Of a stretch of DNA of 64,000 nucleotides, positions 60,001 to 64,000 are shown piece after piece. The stretch is from Gordionus sp. m RMFG-2023 (Eukaryota > Nematomorpha > Gordioida > Chordodea > Parachordodidae): positions 23,484,508 to 23,548,507 of the forward strand of contig NC_088776.1 of assembly GCF_954871325.1 (NCBI RefSeq), in the 5' to 3' direction. Under the pieces are notes generated by a model that saw only the letters and a program-made list of their open reading frames with translations, did not search any database and had not been told where the DNA came from. The position numbers were made by a program, and so were the translations under genes. Position 1 is the first letter of the stretch, and every line of letters begins with the position of its first letter.

Positions 60001-63000
60001 ATATAAAATTATAAAATATAATTTTGCTTGAAAGTTTAAAAAAATATTACATGATTTCTCAAATTTAATTTAAAAAATGTAGCATTATTACTTTGAATTC
60101 GGAATTTTATATTCGCGTTGACTTTCCGATAGAATTATCGAGGCAAATAATTAATTTCAAATTAGTTTTAAAATATAATTTCATGTATCTTCTATGGTAA
60201 GTTAAGAGATACAGTGATCTAATATTATATTTTAGGATAAAATTATAAAATTTGCTTTTGAAAAAATAACATATATATATATATATATATTCTATAATAT
60301 AATAAAATAAATTTTATGCTTTAACATGTATTAAGTTATGTGGATTGTTTAGCTGACAATGTCATACTTCCACCGCTATGCATTACAAGTCAGCGACGAG
60401 GAATGCATAGAAAAATGTTGCAGATAATTCGAATCTTCCTGATACAGTAAGAGATACTGAAATAAATTGTAGTGATTATAATTTGCCTATTAGTTATAAT
60501 AAAATAATGAAAAATTTTGTTGAAAGAAAATCTCTAATTAGCAAAGAAGCAATTATATGGCGAATGCTTTGATCATTTCGTTGGGAAAAGTCATTCACAA
60601 TTATTTGCCCCTTATTTCTTAATAATGGGTTCCATTTTTTAAATTAACCAATGTTACATATACACAAATAAAAAGTATTTATTATATTATTCCATTGCTA
60701 AAAAGATTTATAAAAATTTAATAGTAGTTATCACTTCTTCCAAAGGAGAAAATGTTCTGGTCTAATAATATAGACTTATCCATTCTTATCCGAAAAATTA
60801 TGTCATTATTTATTTTTAGTGACATGAAACAAAGAGATGTAACTTTACTTTGGGTTTTCTGCTGACGCCCTATAAATTAAAAAAAAATTGCGGCCTGAAA
60901 AACCCAGTGAATTTATTGAAAATGATTTTCTTGATAGATCAAGTGATCACTTTTTATCTAAGAAGATGATGGAAATCAAAGAAAGTGCAGAACCACACTC
61001 AAATCAGATTTTTCTTTAAAACTCCAATTCTTTTTATTTTATCATGATTGAAAAATTTCCAGAAATTCTGATGTTTTACAATTCAATTCATGTATAATAA
61101 TTTTAAAGATTATTTTTAAAAAAATCATGTTTATAAAATTTGTAATTGAAATAAGATTATAAATTTTTTGGTGATTTGGTATGCATAATGGCTAAAGATC
61201 CATATGTACAGATTAAACCATGAGTCTGTTATTATATAGTAATGATATTTTCAGGATTTTTTAACAAGGACATGAAGTAATAAAAATCTAAAAAAATTAA
61301 TATTCTATACACAGGAACTAAGAGCCCCCATTAATGGGTTAAGAAACATATGCCTTAATTGTAAATGAAAAAAATATTTCCACGAACAATACCTATTATG
61401 ATGACTATGTCACATCTTTTATTATTATTAATAAGTTTTTTTCTTTGTATTTCTTTTACTAATGATAAATAAGTTTATTTTTAGGTCTCATCTTATTTAA
61501 TATGAATAAATCCATTCCCTAAGATGCCCCCTCCCTGATTGATCTATATTCGTTCATAGACGATTTCTCTCGATTCATTCTTCCTACATTACATTATGGC
61601 TTAGCTCGCGGCCGAAATATACCTCGGTAAATACAACATAATAGCTAGTTTTTCAGATCTTATTCCATGGAGTGCATTAATTTTGAATTCGTTGATAATA
61701 AATTCTAATAGACTATTTAACTCTTTAGATAAGCATATAAACTAAATATAAAGAGACTGTGTATGTGAGCTCAACAAGTTTCAAATAAAATTTTACTTTG
61801 TATTTCCAAAATAGCTTAGAATAAAAAATTAAAAAACCAACAATAAACTCTACTTTAGTTATAAATTGTTATGTGAGTTTCTATTATATATAATTGTTAT
61901 ACCTTTAATTTCAACATTAGCAGATGTTTCCTTTTTCCTGTAGATGCATTTATAGAAGCCTTCATCTTCTAACTTCGTCTTTTTGATATTCAATGTGTAG
62001 GTTAAATTATCACTTAAATTTTTCTCCATAATAATTCTAGATATATCGATTGTTTTCTCAGATAAAATTTGATCATCTTTGACCCATATAATTTCATTGT
62101 CATTTACAGGTTTGCTTAATTTGACTTGTAATAATAAAGGCTGGTCTACTATTAATGTTACATCTTTTAATTTTTCAACGAAATAGGCATCTTCGAGAGT
62201 TTCAGATAATTTTTGAGTCTGATCATCCCCTTTTGTAATTATTTCAATTTCATGTTTGATGGGTAAATCTTTTTTAAAATATTGATTATAAAAACTTTAT
62301 ATTTATAATGAAATCTAATTGTGTTCAAATAATAATTAATTTTAAAAGTAATTTTAGTATTTTCTAAACTATAATAACCTCCACACAAGAGGTACAAATA
62401 TATCCAAACACATTAGATCATAGATCCGTCTTTTCAATAGTTACCAAACTAGAACCCTACATGGACTCCAAGTCCAAAACAGAGATTCTCACTCGGTCGG
62501 GTCAAACTTTGATTTTGAAATTTTAATTTCGGGCAAGACTCGGACCTCAATAATATTCTATATTATATTATTTTCTTAATATTTAAAATTATTTTTTTAT
62601 TTTCCTTTAGCGCTTATAATTTTTCCGCTATTTATGAAATATCCTATTTTTACCACAGTCCAAAAAATTTCTGTACTCTTTTTTTGGATCGGATAAAACT
62701 CGGACATAAACAAAATTTTGGATATGATTAAAAATTAATCTTTGATAAAATATTTGGATTAGATCGGTCTGAAAATCCAATTTATAAATTTTTTTCGGGT
62801 CAGGCTGGAATTGAAATAGTCTGATTCAGGGCTCAAATTCAAACAAATTGTCTGTTCCAGACTCCATCTCCTTTTTTCAAACAAACAATCATCAATCAGC
62901 CCCCCACCACCCAAAGAGCTAAACTTGAATAAAATCGATAAATAATCTTAACATTTAAGCTGTTCTTCCCTTTTTATCGGGAACACATTTGTCAACAATA

Positions 63001-64000
63001 ATCAATCCTTAGACTTAAACTCATCGATAAAGAAACACTTGACCGGCAATCAAATCTTTAAATATAAAGACTCTTACAACGGGTGTTTCGACGGCCATTT
63101 ATCATCGAAACCTTGTGACAAATCCAGCTAACCCTTTTATCGTCATTTCTTAGTAATATTTGGATGAAGTGGGTAGTTACAATAGCCTGCCTATTTCCAG
63201 GGCATAGAGTGTGACTATTAAGAGATTGGGGATGGGGGGGGGAATTTGGGCCTTGCTTTTAAATTATTTTCTTTAATAAATGCACTGTTCCCCGAGGTTA
63301 TGATGGTCGATAACCTAGATTTAGTCGATTTTTTAAGGCAGCGATATCAAGATTTTAGCCAAAAAATATTAAACCTATGCCTTGAGATTTCGGTTATAGA
63401 TGGCAGGAAAATATGGCTCTCCTTTTATAAATTCTCAAGGGTTAAGTAATATTCTTTGACTAAGATCTTAGAGGTTTTCGACAAAACTAGAGGCATAGCC
63501 CGAGAAAAGGGTCTTTATGAAAAATATAATTTAAGATAATAGGTCGAAATTTACTTCTTATGCCCATCCCCAGACACCACAAAAAATATTTTTAATCCCA
63601 TCCTCCTGAAATATGATGGCATAATGATTTTAGTAAAATAAGTAGTTATACAACCCTAACAGCTTATATTCGATAAAATTATACAAAACATAGCAAAGCT
63701 GTTTGCGACCTTAACAAATTTTAAATAGCATTAAAATGAATACTTTTTCCATATCTGAAAAATTTGGAATATAAAATAAGACTTAACACTATATTTTAAA
63801 AATCAGATGCAGGTTAAGTTTCATTATTATAATTACCTTTAATTTCAACATTGGCAGATGTCTCCTTCATTTTATAGATGCATTTATAGATACCCCCATC
63901 TTCTAACTTCGTCTTTTTGATATTCAATGTGTAGGTTAAATTATCACTTGGAGATTTCTCCATAATAATTCTAGATGTATCGATTGTTTTCTCAGATAAA
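54005..64000 (-). CDS. Titin/twitchin-like muscle protein, partial (Ig-Ig-Ig-FN3-FN3-FN3)
   Basis: Giant sarcomere proteins of this family are strings of I-set Ig and fibronectin-III domains. Exons in transcript order are 63837-64000 (Ig, cut by the window edge), 61903-62268 (Ig), 58287-58559 (Ig), 56944-57045 plus 56691-56894 (FN3), 54391-54714 (FN3) and 54005-54304 (FN3). Every junction is phase 1, as expected for domain exons, and each exon is fully open. Ig marks: EIIWVKDDQILSE, YTLNIKKTKLEDEGFYKC, EIIWKKNS, KDQEGNYSCHY. FN3 marks: AVPSPP starts, LEWDKPETDGGSQILGY, GWNPPDSDGGSPIRNY, YRIRVKATNIVGNS, YLRVFAFNQIG. The Ig domains lack the first of the usual two cysteines, which is common in titin-type I-sets. 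Introns range from 49 bp to 3.3 kb, the long ones carrying MITEs. No kinase or further exon was found leftward. Twitchin, projectin and myosin-binding protein C cannot be told apart. Confidence 0.88.
57590..57900. mobile_element. Decayed MITE of the GGCCCGG family in a muscle-gene intron
   Basis: GCCCTGAAATGCCCGACC, GTCGCCGGTCCGACCC, GCCAGACCCGGCCAG and CCCGGGCTCGGGCCGGATCG lie around an AT-rich core, as in the 48.3-kb copy. Ends are decayed. Confidence 0.5.
59110..59625 (+). pseudogene. Maf gene fragment with an unknown insert, inside the muscle-gene intron
   Basis: 59116-59150 (GAAATAATTGGTAAACC, then AAAAATAATGAAGATC) matches 43010-43050 of Maf exon 3. 59555-59618 (AAGCTAGT, CAAGGTCTAGACTGG, GATTGAAGAAATT, GGAGAT) matches the start of Maf exon 5 at 43332-43402. 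Exon 4 is missing. In its place is about 400 bp with an open 60-codon stretch (59239-59421; RFRKGQKKGFNGENYIEI, then VVEEELTPEKLKDLIRKD) of unknown origin. The copy is on the plus strand in an intron of the minus-strand muscle gene. It is clearly dead as a Maf gene. Confidence 0.6.
59640..61900. other. Intronic AT-rich DNA of the muscle gene
   Basis: A TA microsatellite lies at about 60,268-60,290. The stretch 60,340-60,620 is less AT-rich and has several short open segments, but no exon with matching splice sites was found on either strand. Confidence 0.35.
62480..62850. mobile_element. Decayed MITE with GGTCGGGTC/GGACC patches in a muscle-gene intron
   Basis: ACTCGGTCGGGTC, TTCGGGCAAGACTCGGACC, TTGGATCGGATAAAACTCGG, TAGATCGGTCTG and TTCGGGTCAGGCTGG alternate with A/T runs. 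The layout matches the GGCCCGG family but the motif is diverged, so it may be a sister family. Ends unresolved. Confidence 0.4.
63290..63470. mobile_element. MITE of the TTGTTAAA family, copy 3 (partial)
   Basis: TCGATTTTTTAAGGCAGCGA, then TCAAGATTTTAGCCAAAAAA and TATGCCTTGAGATTTCGG, follow the right half of copies 1 and 2 in reverse orientation. Outer ends are not clear. It lies between two Ig exons of the muscle gene. Confidence 0.5.

Noticed and set aside
1-64000. tRNA, rRNA and other structured RNA genes
   Set aside because: No cloverleaf with a TTCRANNC loop or rRNA-like stretch was seen by eye. A covariance-model scan would be needed to exclude small RNA genes.

Overview
The window is AT-rich animal DNA (roughly a quarter G+C by eye). 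It has few genes, very short introns (35-50 bp where no element has landed), and a dense load of DNA transposons, mostly of the hAT superfamily. The animal assignment rests on host genes: a titin/twitchin-type muscle gene with Ig and fibronectin-III exons, a rotund/squeeze/LIN-29-type zinc-finger gene, BOP1, and a Maf/ASMTL-type pyrophosphatase. A small-bodied bilaterian fits best. An orthonectid-like compact genome is one possibility, but the species cannot be fixed from this window.

Layout. 1-1,230: decayed hAT element. 1,354-7,636 (minus): BOP1, nine exons found, C-terminal half missing or beyond the left edge, two introns swollen by transposon debris. 8,252-10,646: a 2.4-kb fold-back element with 8-bp target duplications and inverted satellite arrays. 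10,912-13,682: a nearly whole 2.77-kb hAT element with a BED/DUF659 transposase. 14-18.8 kb: repeats and unassigned AT-rich DNA. 18,844-29,815 (minus): the zinc-finger gene, two exons separated by a 9.94-kb intron holding a decayed hAT, a Ty3/gypsy fossil (24.5-28.1 kb) and MITEs. 33,937-36,203 (minus): a non-LTR retrotransposon with a C-terminal restriction-like endonuclease. 36-41.9 kb: repeats and an internally deleted hAT with GGGCGGG ends. 42,668-43,479 (plus): the Maf gene, complete in five exons. 44-51 kb: MITEs, a second Ty3/gypsy fossil with a palindromic LTR, and hAT scraps. 51,312-53,327: a decayed hAT with perfect 8-bp target duplication. 54,005-64,000 (minus): at least six Ig/FN3 domains of the muscle gene, running off the right edge.

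The host genes are functionally unrelated (ribosome assembly, transcription, nucleotide house-cleaning, muscle). What ties the window together is transposon biology. At least five hAT-like families have 5'-YARNG ends, several with clear 8-bp duplications, and nearly all carry a family-specific subterminal repeat that is palindromic or G/C-rich. Several have spawned non-autonomous copies that now fill introns and spacers.

Start, end and splice calls in BOP1, Maf, the zinc-finger gene and the muscle gene come from reading GT-AG sites with matching codon phase and from recalled family sequences, not from a search.
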